A stretch of DNA of 64,000 nt from Chloracidobacterium thermophilum B (GTDB lineage: Bacteria > Acidobacteriota > Blastocatellia > Chloracidobacteriales > Chloracidobacteriaceae). The translations under genes were made by a program, and so were the position numbers. The notes below the pieces were generated by a model, which worked only from the letters and a program-made list of their open reading frames with translations, was not told the DNA's origin and ran no database searches. Where the stretch lies: contig NC_016025.1 of assembly GCF_000226295.1 (NCBI RefSeq), positions 496,001-560,000 on the forward strand. Direction: 5' to 3'. Of this stretch, positions 25,130 through 34,175 are shown piece by piece; positions within the stretch are counted from its first letter, which is position 1, and the number at the start of each line of letters is the position of its first letter.

Positions 25130-25675
25130 TCAGGCGGCCGCCGCATCGTCAAGGTAGAGATACTTACGCCACTCCGGACGGGACGCCGCAGCATGATGCA
25201 GCGCCGTCAGATCAAGGTCGTGCCACAGAGCCGCCGGATTTGACAGCAGGGGCATGCGAGCCTCATCCGGGGTCCGGTCGCCTTTGCGCTGATTGCAATC
25301 ATGGCAGCAGGCACAGAGGTTTTCCGGGACCGACTGCCCACCCCGCGACCGGGGCACAATGTGGTCCAGCGTCAGGTCAGCAGCCGTGCCTCGCTTGTTG
25401 CAGTATTGGCACCGATACCGGTCGCGGATGAGTATCTTCGCCCGCAACCCACCTGCCGAACGCCGCCGCTTGCGGACGTTGACATACTCGTGTAACCGCA
25501 CCACCGAGGGACAGGCGAACGTAAAGCGTACCGTTCGCAAAACCCGGTCGCCATCCTTTTCAAGGACCTCGGCCGTCCGCTGCCAGACCATACGTAAAGC
25601 GCGTGGCACCGAAACCAGACCGAGCGGTTCATACGAGGCATTGAGCAGGAGGACTTTCCGTTGCGCAATGATCAA
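25130..25675 (-). CDS. HNH endonuclease family protein
   Basis: About 181 residues with the pattern of the widespread bacterial HNH nucleases: VLLLNASYEPLGLVSVPRALRMV at the N-terminus, then a zinc-stabilised CQYC and CCHDCN pair enclosing DHIVPRSRGG, with KGDRTP after it. H and N of the motif would coordinate the catalytic metal. A TTG at 25675 has an AAGGAG site nine bases upstream and starts just before the conserved domain; a longer frame continues to 26029 but lacks family similarity. It is a single gene of unknown role; it may act in DNA repair or defence. Confidence 0.85.
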   Translation of the reverse strand: MIIAQRKVLLLNASYEPLGLVSVPRALRMVWQRTAEVLEKDGDRVLRTVRFTFACPSVVRLHEYVNVRKRRRSAGGLRAKILIRDRYRCQYCNKRGTAADLTLDHIVPRSRGGQSVPENLCACCHDCNQRKGDRTPDEARMPLLSNPAALWHDLDLTALHHAAASRPEWRKYLYLDDAAAA

Positions 25676-25844
25676 GCTCGCACTCTCCTTCCGTACAAGC
25701 CCAGACGGCGCGACCCCGCCAGGAAACAGAGCCAGGCACACCTGGGGCATAGGGGTTGCCCTATGATGCGTGAAACCTGCGCAAACTGACAACCCCTTGT
25801 ATCGGCAGTGAGTGACGCCTTTCAGCTTCATCCAGCACTTCTGC

Positions 25845-26798
25845 TCAGGAAGCCGTGGAACTGTCTGCTTCGTCCCGGCGACGACGGATAACTTCAACCG
25901 TACAGGGCGCGTGGGCGACAATGGCCGACGACACACTCCCGATGAAAAACCGCTCTGCCCCGGAAAGATCGCGCGTACCAAGCATGATGGCATCGGCGGG
26001 CCACTTCTCGGCGATGTCCAGTAAAACACTCTTGGGATCGCCTTCGATGACTTCCCGCGACAGGGTCACTTTCCAATCGGGATAGGCTGCCAGCAGTTTT
26101 TCCTGTACTGCCGTCGCGGCCTCGGCCGCGGTGCGGCGCAGTTCATCAATCGTGTCGGATGGCACGACAGCCACGCTGCTCCCCAGGATGTCGCTGCTGA
26201 AATACTCGAAGACGCCGGTTGCCGTCACCAGCTTGACCTGGGTCTGGGGTGGAAAATGGCGTGCCGCCAGCGCCGCCACAACGACTTCCGAAGCCGGGGT
26301 TTCATCCACGCCGACCAGAATGCGCAGCGGCTCACTGTCAGGACGTTCCAGCCGGCGGCCAATCCGCACGGCTGCGCGTGCCTCCAGCATGACCTTGCGT
26401 GACACGCTTCCGAAAAACAGCCGCCCCAGGGTCGAGCGCCCGTGGGAACCCAACACAATCAAATCCGGCGACCACTCATCGGCAAATTTGAGAATCTCGC
26501 GGGCCGGTGCACCGGCGCGGGTTTCCTCACGCACGACCCACTGCGGAAAGCGGCGGCGGAGAATGTCCGCAGCGCTGCGTGCCCAGTGGCGCGGCACAGC
26601 CAGACGGGCGTCTTCGAGATACAGAATTTCCTCTGGGGTTCGTGGTGGAAACAGTGGCACCCGGTCGGCAATGGAAAGGACAACGGCTTCACCCTCCGGC
26701 GGCAATCCGGCGTGAACCAGGTCGGAAATGGCGGCAAAGCTCGCCGGGGAGCCATCCGTGGCAACCAAAACCTTACGAACCGTGTAGTCAGCAGGCAT
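25845..26798 (-). CDS. Tandem universal stress protein (UspA x2)
   Basis: The 317-residue product has two UspA domains, at about 8-150 and 160-305. The first starts VRKVLVATDGSPASF and has the ATP-binding LIVLGSHGRSTLGRLFFGSVSRKVM (G2xG9xG(S/T) pattern); the second starts LRILVGVDETPASE and has AIMLGTRDLSGAERFFIGSVSSAIV. An AAGGAG site lies eight bases before the ATG at 26798, which decides the start over a long upstream reading. These proteins bind nucleotide and act in stress survival. It stands alone on the minus strand, divergent from the aldo/keto reductase. Confidence 0.9.
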   Translation of the reverse strand: MPADYTVRKVLVATDGSPASFAAISDLVHAGLPPEGEAVVLSIADRVPLFPPRTPEEILYLEDARLAVPRHWARSAADILRRRFPQWVVREETRAGAPAREILKFADEWSPDLIVLGSHGRSTLGRLFFGSVSRKVMLEARAAVRIGRRLERPDSEPLRILVGVDETPASEVVVAALAARHFPPQTQVKLVTATGVFEYFSSDILGSSVAVVPSDTIDELRRTAAEAATAVQEKLLAAYPDWKVTLSREVIEGDPKSVLLDIAEKWPADAIMLGTRDLSGAERFFIGSVSSAIVAHAPCTVEVIRRRRDEADSSTAS

Positions 26799-27022
26799 GA
26801 GGGCATCTCCTTTGAATACAGTCCACCCGGACGGGGCCGCAGAGGGCAACGCCGTAACGGATCGGGTTTCTGTCATGAGTCTATAACGTAACGCCCTTTT
26901 GGCCGGGCCGTTTTTCAGCGAAAGGTCATTCCATGCCCGTCCGGTTTGGTCTATGAAGCAGGGACGGCACGCCCGGCGTCCACGGTCGGGTGCGGCCGAT
27001 GTCTCTGAACTGAGGAAAAGCC

Positions 27023-28054
27023 ATGATGCGATACAAACTGCTTGGCGCCAGCGGACTGCGGGTTTCCGAACTCTGCCTGGGGACAATGACCTTCGGCGAG
27101 GCCTGGGGAACCGGTGCCTCGAAGGATGAAAGCCGCGCGATGTTTGAAGCCTATGCAGAAGCTGGGGGGAACTTCCTTGACACAGCAAACTTCTACACCA
27201 AAGGCGAAAGTGAGACGTTCATCGGGGAGTTCATCCGGGGCGAACGCGAACGGTGGGTCATTGCGACCAAGTACAGCCTTGACACGAGCGGCTGTGGTGA
27301 AGTCAATGCCTCCGGCAACCACCGCAAGAACATGATGCAGGCGGTCGAAGCCAGCCTGCGCCGTCTTCAGACGGATTACATTGATCTGCTCTGGCTGCAC
27401 GTCTGGGACTTCACCACGCCCATTGAAGAAGTCATGCGTGGTTTTGACGACCTCGTACGCCAGGGCAAGGTGCTCTATGCCGGAATCTCCGACACACCCG
27501 CCTGGATTGTGGCTTCCGCCAACACTCTGGCTCAGCTTCGGGGCTGGACGCCCTTCGTCGGCCTTCAGATTGAATACTCCCTGCGCGAACGAACCCCCGA
27601 ACGCGAACTGCTGCCAATGGCCGCGCATTTCAACATTGGCGTCACGGCCTGGAGTCCGCTCGGCGGTGGCGTACTGACCGGCAAGTACAACAATCTCAAG
27701 GAAGGTGATCCCCTTCCCGGACGCCTCAAAACCACCAAGGAGCGCGACCGGGAACTGGCTCAGCTTGTCATGACGATTGCCGAGGACATCGGACGCTCAC
27801 CAGCGCAGGTAGCCCTGAACTGGTTGCGCCAGCGCCCCCAGCCGATCATTCCGATTCTGGGCGCACGGACACTGCCCCAGCTCAAGGACAACCTTGCCTG
27901 TCTGGATTTCAGCCTCAGCGAAGAACACCTGGCGCGGCTGACTGAAGCCAGTGCCATCGAGCTGGGCTTCCCACACCGGTTTTTCCAGGGAGAAACCGTC
28001 CGGCAATTCGCATTTGGCGGCGCACTCGACAAGATAGACTATCCCCGCCGCTGA
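27023..28054 (+). CDS. Aldo/keto reductase
   Basis: A 343-residue NADPH-dependent oxidoreductase with a TIM-barrel fold. Signatures are MRYKLLGASGLRVSELCLGTMTFG, FLDTANFY with the catalytic aspartate and tyrosine, IATKYSL with the lysine, LWLHVWD with the histidine, and the NADPH-binding LTGKYNN and PIIPILGARTLPQLKDNL. Members reduce a range of carbonyls; the specific substrate is unknown. The length is normal and all four catalytic residues (D, Y, K, H) are present. It is the only gene on the plus strand between the divergent UspA gene and the convergent SOD gene. Confidence 0.93.
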   Translation: MMRYKLLGASGLRVSELCLGTMTFGEAWGTGASKDESRAMFEAYAEAGGNFLDTANFYTKGESETFIGEFIRGERERWVIATKYSLDTSGCGEVNASGNHRKNMMQAVEASLRRLQTDYIDLLWLHVWDFTTPIEEVMRGFDDLVRQGKVLYAGISDTPAWIVASANTLAQLRGWTPFVGLQIEYSLRERTPERELLPMAAHFNIGVTAWSPLGGGVLTGKYNNLKEGDPLPGRLKTTKERDRELAQLVMTIAEDIGRSPAQVALNWLRQRPQPIIPILGARTLPQLKDNLACLDFSLSEEHLARLTEASAIELGFPHRFFQGETVRQFAFGGALDKIDYPRR

Positions 28055-28082
28055 AACGACGGCCGCCGTTCGATGCACACAT

Positions 28083-28826
28083 TCAGGCGGCCTTCCGGGC
28101 CGCCTCGAAGCGAAGACCGGCAGCCGTCCAGTCGAGCGCATCCCACACAGCGGCAACATACTCGGCGCGGTGGCTCTGATACTTCAAATAGTAGGCGTGC
28201 TCCCAGACATCAATGACCAGCAGCGGAACTGCTCCCCACACGGTCAGGTCCTGGTGCTTCTCCACCTGCAACACCATCAGCCGCCGGTCGAGCACGTTGT
28301 AGGCCAGCACGCCCCAGCCCGATGCCTCAACGGCCACCGTTGCCTTGGTCAGATGGGCTTTGAGCTTGGCCAGGTCGCCAAAATCCCGGTCGATGGCGCG
28401 GCTCAGGTCGCCTTTGGGTTCGCTGCCCCTGGCAGGCGTCAGGCTCGTCCAGTAGAGCGTGTGCAGGACGTGTCCCGAACCGTGAAAGGCCAGTTCGCGC
28501 GACCAGTGCTTGACGAGATCGAAGTTCCCTTCGGCACGGGCGGCGGCAAGCTGCTTCAGCGCCTTGTTCGCGCCATCAACATACGCCTTGTGATGTACGT
28601 CGTGGTGCAGGCGTACCGTCGCTTCATCAATGACCGGCTCCAGGTCCTTGTACTTGTACGGAAGCGGCGGCAGCACAAACTGCCCTTCAGCATCGGTCAG
28701 ACGGCTGGCGGCAGCCAGCTTGTCGTCGTCCACCGCAGAAGCCAGTGCCTCAAAGGTGCTTCCCAGGGCAAAGCCAGCGGTCGTCAGGGCGGTTGCCTTC
28801 AGGAATGTGCGTCGGGATTCAGTCAT
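28083..28826 (-). CDS. Fe/Mn superoxide dismutase with Tat signal peptide
   Basis: The 247-residue protein starts MTESRRTFLKATALTTAGFALG, a clear twin-arginine signal (SRRTFLK) with a hydrophobic stretch, so it is probably folded with its metal in the cytosol and exported. The mature part is a full Fe/Mn-SOD: HHDVHHKAYVDGANKAL, the second ligand histidine in FHGSGHVLHTLYW, and DVWEHAYYLKYQ with the aspartate and histidine ligands. It removes superoxide in the periplasm. Start 28826 is the first ATG giving the Tat signal. Metal preference cannot be settled by eye. Confidence 0.92.
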   Translation of the reverse strand: MTESRRTFLKATALTTAGFALGSTFEALASAVDDDKLAAASRLTDAEGQFVLPPLPYKYKDLEPVIDEATVRLHHDVHHKAYVDGANKALKQLAAARAEGNFDLVKHWSRELAFHGSGHVLHTLYWTSLTPARGSEPKGDLSRAIDRDFGDLAKLKAHLTKATVAVEASGWGVLAYNVLDRRLMVLQVEKHQDLTVWGAVPLLVIDVWEHAYYLKYQSHRAEYVAAVWDALDWTAAGLRFEAARKAA

Positions 28827-28911
28827 CGAAAGTATGCTCCTCACAGTGACACAGGCTTGTTCAGCCGGGACATCCGGGGGGCAGGGACAGGTAGGTAGTG
28901 CAGTCCGCAGT

Positions 28912-29484
28912 TCAGGTGGTAGCGCCGCGTTGCCAGCGTTGGGCAGCCTGGGCCACGCGCGCACCAAACCGTCTTGCCGTGGCCAGGTCGCCCTCGGACG
29001 GCCCCGTGCTGCCGTGATCGGATTGGGCGGCCGCGCCGAGCATGCTTCCAATCCGGTTGATGGCGTCGTCAGCGCGTCCGGCTGGCAGTTCTGCCTGTCC
29101 AACCCACAGCATGCCGTGCTGGGCGGCAAAAATGGCCAACTGCACGAGCGTATTGAGTTTGTCACCACTCAGGCTGCCGGAGTTGGTAAACCCGGCGGCA
29201 ATTTTGTCTTTCCACGCCTGCTGAAGCCAGCGGCGCGACGTGGCATCCATAAAGGTTTTGAATGGCCCCGACACGCTCCCCATGTAGGTTGGCGAACCAA
29301 ACACAATGGCATCCGACCTATCCAGGGTTTCCCAGTGGTTTTCAACGTCCTCGACACGGATAAGCTGCGCCGAAACCCCCGGCACACTTTGGACGCCTTC
29401 GAGAACAGCGGCCGCCTGCGCAGCCGTGTGGCCGTAGCCACTGTGGTAAACAATCGTTACGCTCGTCATGGTTTTTTGCATCAC
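28912..29484 (-). CDS. WrbA-like flavodoxin family NAD(P)H reductase
   Basis: The 190-residue protein has the flavodoxin fold with the FMN phosphate loop VYHSGYGHTAAQA, the FGSPTYMGSVSGPFKTFMD motif that covers the isoalloxazine ring, and GFTNSGSLSGDKLNTLVQL. It resembles WrbA NAD(P)H:quinone oxidoreductases that protect against quinone stress, which would fit next to the superoxide dismutase on the same strand. The exact reaction is not determined. An ATG four codons into the frame (MTSVTIVYHS) is an alternative start. Confidence 0.9.
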   Translation of the reverse strand: MMQKTMTSVTIVYHSGYGHTAAQAAAVLEGVQSVPGVSAQLIRVEDVENHWETLDRSDAIVFGSPTYMGSVSGPFKTFMDATSRRWLQQAWKDKIAAGFTNSGSLSGDKLNTLVQLAIFAAQHGMLWVGQAELPAGRADDAINRIGSMLGAAAQSDHGSTGPSEGDLATARRFGARVAQAAQRWQRGATT

Positions 29485-29526
29485 TCCAGAGGTCTTTCCC
29501 CGCGTCCGGTGGCGTGCAGGAGTTGA

Positions 29527-29814
29527 CTACATACCCGCCGGCACAGAGGTTTCGGCCCGTTTCGGAACGTGCGTCAGGCAATCCGAGGCACTGCACTCTG
29601 GAAACATCACGTGGAAGTCCCGGAGCAGGCGCAGACAGCTTTCAAGTTCCTGACTCAGCCTGCTGTGCAGGACGGGATCGGTGACAGGGACGTGCAGCAG
29701 CAGCTCGGATATGGTCTCGAACCGTACCTGCACCTGGGTGTAAAAGTGCTCGCACCCCATATCGAAGCACTTTTCGGGCGGAAAATCGAAGCGACAATGG
29801 TGAGCCATAAGCAT
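29527..29814 (-). CDS. Small cysteine-rich hypothetical protein
   Basis: About 95 residues from the ATG at 29814 (MLMAHHCRFDFPPEKCFDMGCEHFYTQ). It has five cysteines and several histidines, compatible with binding a metal, but I do not recognise a family. A TTG at 29859 would add 15 residues. It lies upstream of the WrbA-like gene on the same strand, 42 bp away, so it may belong to that operon. Confidence that it is a gene is moderate. Confidence 0.5.
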   Translation of the reverse strand: MLMAHHCRFDFPPEKCFDMGCEHFYTQVQVRFETISELLLHVPVTDPVLHSRLSQELESCLRLLRDFHVMFPECSASDCLTHVPKRAETSVPAGM

Positions 29815-30023
29815 CGGGCGGGGACGTTTATCGTCGCGCCGGAACAGGTGTGAGGGCAAGTGCTCCGGCTGGCTATACTTTAGGGATGGATGCCGGAAGG
29901 GTCAATGTTTCTGCGTTCGGGACAGCCAGTCCGGGCAGACGCTGGAATGCGCTTGCGAGACCGGCCCAAGTCATATAAGGCTACGCAACCTTGACCAACG
30001 ATCTTGCAAACTGTTCAAGCCCT

Positions 30024-31061
30024 ATGAACCACATCTGGTCACGCCGTGCGTTTTTGTCCACGGCTCTTGCCACAACGGCGGCGGCAATCGTCCGCGGCGC
30101 TCCATCACAACCGATCGCTTTTGCCATCCACGGCGGAGCCGGCGTCATTGAGAAAAGTTCCATGACGCCGGAGCGCGAGGCGCAGTACCGGCTGAAACTG
30201 ACCGAAGCCGTCACGGCCGGCCACCAGGTCCTGAAGCGTGGCGGTACGGCGCTGGATGCCGTGGTGACGGCCATCGTCCTGCTCGAAGATTCAGGCATCT
30301 TCAATGCTGGCAAGGGGGCTGTGTTCACCAGCGCCGGCACGTGTGAACTCGACGCCTCGATTATGAACGGGGCCAACCGGGCGGCCGGGGCCGTGGCCGG
30401 CGTCAAACGCATCAAAAACCCCATTCGTGCGGCGCGGGCCGTGATGGAGCATTCCCCGCACGTGCTGATGGTCGGGAGCGGTGCCGAAGCCTTTGCCGCC
30501 GAGCGCGGACTGACACTCGTTTCGCCAAAGTACTTCGGGACGGAAGAAGGTCGGCGCGAACTTGAAAAAATCAAGGCCGAGGAAGCCAGGCGCAAGAAAG
30601 TCGCCCGGCAGTTTCCATCTGAACCGGCGGCAGCAGCCAAGTTCGGGACAGTTGGCGCCGTGGCGCTCGATGCCCAGGGCAACCTCGCGGCCGGAACTTC
30701 AACCGGCGGGATGAGCAACAAACGCTTCGGGCGGGTCGGGGACTCACCCATCATCGGCGCTGGCACCTATGCCGACAATGCGACCTGCGCCGTTTCCTGC
30801 ACGGGGCATGGCGAGTATTTCATCCGGTCGGTTGTGGCCTACGACATTGCCGCCCTGATGGCCTACAAGGGCTTGTCCCTGAAGGAAGCCGCCGAAGAAG
30901 TCATCCTGCGCAAGCTCGTCACCATGGGCGGCATTGGCGGTGCGATTGCCCTTGACCGGCAGGGCAACATCGCCCTGCCCTTCAATTCACCGGGCATGCA
31001 TCGCGCCAGCATTGACCCGGACGGACGGCTTTTTGTCGGCATCTACCGCGATGACGGGTAA
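30024..31061 (+). CDS. iaaA: Isoaspartyl peptidase/L-asparaginase (Ntn hydrolase) with Tat-like leader
   Basis: The 345-residue protein is a plant-type asparaginase/isoaspartyl aminopeptidase. IAFAIHGGAGVIE begins the domain, LEDSGIFNAGKGAVFTSAGTCELDASIM contains the conserved glycine motifs, and the autocatalytic cleavage point is before the threonine of GTVGAVALD, which becomes the nucleophile; TSTGGMSNKRFGRVGDSPIIGAGTYAD is the substrate loop. The N-terminus SRRAFLSTALATTAAA is a Tat-type signal, suggesting export. The ATG at 30024 gives this signal. It hydrolyses isoaspartyl dipeptides or asparagine. Confidence 0.92.
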   Translation: MNHIWSRRAFLSTALATTAAAIVRGAPSQPIAFAIHGGAGVIEKSSMTPEREAQYRLKLTEAVTAGHQVLKRGGTALDAVVTAIVLLEDSGIFNAGKGAVFTSAGTCELDASIMNGANRAAGAVAGVKRIKNPIRAARAVMEHSPHVLMVGSGAEAFAAERGLTLVSPKYFGTEEGRRELEKIKAEEARRKKVARQFPSEPAAAAKFGTVGAVALDAQGNLAAGTSTGGMSNKRFGRVGDSPIIGAGTYADNATCAVSCTGHGEYFIRSVVAYDIAALMAYKGLSLKEAAEEVILRKLVTMGGIGGAIALDRQGNIALPFNSPGMHRASIDPDGRLFVGIYRDDG

Positions 31062-31148
31062 TGGGCCGGTGACGGCAGGCATCATTTCCTGCGGGCCGGG
31101 AAACCGCTAAGCTTCCGGCCACGGGGCTTTGCCGCCGGATTACCCTCT

Positions 31149-32174
31149 ATGACCTACGCCCATCCCCGGACCGTCCACCTGCACCCACTGCTCCGCGATG
31201 CCCACGGGCGCGTCATCCGCGACCTGCGCATTTCGATCACGGACCGGTGCAACTTTCGCTGCACCTACTGCATGCCGGACGAAGGCGTGACGTGGAAAGC
31301 CGCTGAAGAACTGCTCACCGTGGATGAAATTCTGGCGCTGGCGCGGGTGTTCGTCGGATTGGGGATCGAGAAAATCCGTCTCACCGGAGGCGAGGTGCTG
31401 CTGCGTGACGACGTTGTGGCGCTGACGCGCGCCCTGCGCCAGTTACCGGGGGTGAAAGACCTGGCGCTGACGACCAACGGCTACCGGTTCGAGCAGTATG
31501 CGGCCGCCTTGGCCGAAGCCGGACTGCAACGCATCACCATCAGCCTGGATTCGCTGCGCGAAGAAACCTTTCACCGCCTGACGCGCGTCAGGGCGCTGGA
31601 CCGCGTGCTGCGCGCCATCGAGCTGGCGCATCGCTACCGGCTCACGCCGGTGCGCGTCAACTGCGTGCTCATGCGTGGCGTCAACGACGGCGAAATTGAA
31701 GACTTTGCCGACTTTGCCCGCGCTTGGGATGTGAGCCTGCGGTTTATCGAATACATGCCGCTCGACGGGCCCGGCGAGTGGCAACCGACGCTGGTCGTGC
31801 CTGGCCGGGAAGTCCGCGCCCGCATTCAGGCGCGCTATCCGCTCATCCCCATCGCCGGACAGTCACCCAGCGAAACGGCCCGGCGGTACCGTTTCGCCGA
31901 TGGTGCGCCGGGTGAAATCGGCATCATTGCCCCTGTCACCGAGCCGTTCTGTGGCGCGTGCAGTCGCCTGCGGCTGACCGCCGACGGCAAACTTCGGACA
32001 TGCCTTTTTTCGGTCGTTGAGTATGATTTACGCGATGCGTTGCGGGCCGGGGCCGGGCAGCAGGAACTGGCCGCGCGCATCCTGACGGCGGTTGCCCAAA
32101 AAGAAGCCGGGCACCGCATCAACGAACCCGATTTCATCCCGCCGAGCCGCACGATGTCCTGCATTGGCGGGTGA
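31149..32174 (+). CDS. moaA: GTP 3',8-cyclase MoaA
   Basis: The 341-residue radical SAM enzyme makes 3',8-cyclo-GTP in the first step of molybdenum cofactor synthesis. The radical SAM cluster motif is CNFRCTYC, the second 4Fe-4S cluster is bound by PFCGACSRLRLTADGKLRTC, and the C-terminus ends in the required double glycine (SCIGG). The SAM-binding GGE reads GGEVLLRDD, with valine where most MoaA have proline. Length is normal. No other moa genes are in the window; the SCP2 gene follows with a 21-bp gap. Confidence 0.95.
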   Translation: MTYAHPRTVHLHPLLRDAHGRVIRDLRISITDRCNFRCTYCMPDEGVTWKAAEELLTVDEILALARVFVGLGIEKIRLTGGEVLLRDDVVALTRALRQLPGVKDLALTTNGYRFEQYAAALAEAGLQRITISLDSLREETFHRLTRVRALDRVLRAIELAHRYRLTPVRVNCVLMRGVNDGEIEDFADFARAWDVSLRFIEYMPLDGPGEWQPTLVVPGREVRARIQARYPLIPIAGQSPSETARRYRFADGAPGEIGIIAPVTEPFCGACSRLRLTADGKLRTCLFSVVEYDLRDALRAGAGQQELAARILTAVAQKEAGHRINEPDFIPPSRTMSCIGG

Positions 32175-32195
32175 TGCATGCCAAGGGAGGGCGTC

Positions 32196-32519
32196 ATGCC
32201 GGACAAACCCAGCTCGCCGATTGCAGCCATTTTCAGCAACCTTGAGAAGAAATACCGCCCCGGGGCCTACACCAAACCGACGACGTTTTACTTCTCGCTG
32301 GATGACGAGAAATGGACGGTGACGCTGGATGCCAAGGCTTGCCGCGTGACCAAGGGCAAGGTGACGGATCAGGCCGATGTGGTGTTGAAAACATCATCTG
32401 ACCTGTTCCTGCAGATGTGGCGCGGCGAATACCAGCCCGGCGCCGGCGATTTTTTCACCGGACGCATCAAGTCCAATGACCCACAGGCACTCAAGACCTT
32501 CATGGCGGCTTTCTCGTGA
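32196..32519 (+). CDS. SCP2 sterol-transfer-domain protein
   Basis: A 107-residue single SCP2 domain: FYFSLDDEKWTVTLDAKACRVTKGKVTDQADVVLKTSSDLFLQMWRGEYQPGAGDFFTGRIKSNDPQALKTFMAAF carries the typical pattern of strands and the final lipid-binding helix. Such proteins bind acyl chains or sterol-like lipids. A GGGAGG site five bases before the ATG at 32196 fixes the start. It lies just after moaA and 19 bp before the HEAT-TonB fusion gene, so the three may share a transcript. Confidence 0.88.
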   Translation: MPDKPSSPIAAIFSNLEKKYRPGAYTKPTTFYFSLDDEKWTVTLDAKACRVTKGKVTDQADVVLKTSSDLFLQMWRGEYQPGAGDFFTGRIKSNDPQALKTFMAAFS

Positions 32520-32538
32520 CACCGGGGGCCAGGATGCA

Positions 32539-33771
32539 ATGTCGGTCGTGAAGTTCCGGCACGGTTCCAGCTCCATGTTGTGTCTTATGGCCCTGACGCT
32601 GGCTGGCTGGCTGATGCTGGCCGGCGCATCCGTCCAGGGGCAGTCCCCGCCGGGGAACACGGCGGGCAACCGGCTGACGGTGCCGCAACTGGCGGCACAG
32701 CTTTCGGATGCCGATGTGGAAACCCGGCTGCGTGCCGCGCTCACCCTGCGGAAGCTGGGGCCGGCCGCCGCGCCAGCGGCAGCCGAACTCGTCAAGGCGC
32801 TGCGGGACGAGGACCCGCGTGTGGCGGAACAGGCGATGTGGACGCTGGCTTTCATCGGTTCGCCGGGGCTGGCCGCCGTTCCGACCCTGACGGCCATGGT
32901 TCGGGATGTGGATGAACCCAACCGCGTCACGGCAGCAGCCGTTCTGGGTTTGCTGAAACCGTCGCAGGCCGAACCGGCCGCAGCCCTCATCGAAGCCACC
33001 CGCAGCAGCGACGCCGAACTGCGGCGGGCGGCGGCGCTGGCCCTTGGTGCACTTGGAGCATCCGCACTTTCCGGCGTGACGCCCCTGGTACGCCTGACGA
33101 CTGACCAGAGCCGTGATGTCCGCCAGGCGGCCGTCACCGCGCTGGGACGACTGGGCGGCTATGCAGCTCCGGCGCTGCCGGCGCTACGCGCGCTGACGAC
33201 AGGTGACGACCCCGACCTGCGGCCGCTGGCGGCGGCCGCCGTCCAGCGGATTGAAAGTGATCTGGCGCGTCCGGTACGGACGGAGCCGACGCCACCGGCC
33301 ACGACGCCGCCTTCTGCACCTCCGGCCGAACCGCCGCCGGTTCAGGCGGCCAACGGGTCACAGGCCGACGTTCCGCAAACCCGACCCCGGCGGGTGGCGT
33401 CACGGATGGAACCGGCACCGGAGCGTCAACCTTCCCGTACCGAACCTTCACGTACTGCGCCGTCCCGTACTGAACCGTCGGAGCCATCGGCCGGGGCGGG
33501 CAATCGTACGGGTGTTGTGCTGTTGTCACAGGACAAACCGCGCTACACGCGGGAAGCCGCCATGCGGAACGTCACGGGCGTGGTGGTGGTACGGGTTGAG
33601 TTTCGCGCTGACGGGCGGATTGGCAACGTCGAGCTGGTTTCCGGGCTGGGCAGTGGTCTTGATGAGGAAGCCATGCGCGCCGCGCGGAGCATCCGGTTCA
33701 CCCCGGCCCAAGAAAACGGGCAACCCGTCACGACGACCATGGACATCAAGTACCGCTTCGTCAACCAGTAG
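32539..33771 (+). CDS. HEAT-repeat protein with C-terminal TonB domain
   Basis: The 410-residue protein has a hydrophobic leader (LCLMALTLAGWLMLAGASVQGQ), five or more HEAT repeats (residues 45-245), a long proline/arginine/serine linker with repeated SRTEPSRT units (245-325), and a C-terminal TonB_C domain (PRYTREAAMRNVTGVVVVRVEFRADGRIGNVELVSGLGSGLDEEAM to KYRF). TonB_C domains contact the TonB box of outer-membrane receptors. The HEAT part would be an extra interaction module. Two Oar-type receptors in this window are possible partners. The start at 32539 gives the leader. Confidence 0.85.
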   Translation: MSVVKFRHGSSSMLCLMALTLAGWLMLAGASVQGQSPPGNTAGNRLTVPQLAAQLSDADVETRLRAALTLRKLGPAAAPAAAELVKALRDEDPRVAEQAMWTLAFIGSPGLAAVPTLTAMVRDVDEPNRVTAAAVLGLLKPSQAEPAAALIEATRSSDAELRRAAALALGALGASALSGVTPLVRLTTDQSRDVRQAAVTALGRLGGYAAPALPALRALTTGDDPDLRPLAAAAVQRIESDLARPVRTEPTPPATTPPSAPPAEPPPVQAANGSQADVPQTRPRRVASRMEPAPERQPSRTEPSRTAPSRTEPSEPSAGAGNRTGVVLLSQDKPRYTREAAMRNVTGVVVVRVEFRADGRIGNVELVSGLGSGLDEEAMRAARSIRFTPAQENGQPVTTTMDIKYRFVNQ

Positions 33772-34175
33772 CCATCACAGCGAAATCCATCCAACTGATG
33801 GGCTGGCAGCCAAGCGGACTACTGCCATGCCCGGACAAGCACGGCTGACCTCTGGTTGCCGGACTGGCCCCTGTCAACAACGGCACGCCGCAGCGCCCGG
33901 GCAAATCCGCCCTTGACACCAGGATAACGGGCAATAACAATAAACGCCGTCCAGCTCACAGCATTGGTTGCTCCCTCGCTTTTGGGTATCGAAGGCGGCT
34001 GAAGCGCCTTCCTCCAGAAGCAGCGGGCGTCCGGTCTTCCGTGCACGCCTGCTGATTGGAAGAACCGGGCTTCATAGCCGGGAAGGTGGCTAAAGGCAAA
34101 CAGGACGGTCTTACTTACAAAAAACGTGTCATCGGGAATTGGATTGAAACATCGAACCGGGAAGGAGTTTGCCCA
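33772..34175. other. Intergenic stretch, no supported gene
   Basis: About 400 bp. The minus strand has an open reading of 75 codons (33819-34046) ending MHGRPDARC at its N-terminus, which resembles no family I know and lacks a ribosome site. A hairpin GAAGGCG/CGCCTTC lies near 33990. I see nothing else. Confidence 0.45.

Noticed and set aside
31062-31148. Possible Moco riboswitch before moaA
   Set aside because: The 87-bp gap is too short and I could not fold the conserved core.
33819-34046. 75-codon minus-strand reading
   Set aside because: No ribosome site, no recognised family and no conserved neighbour; left as intergenic.
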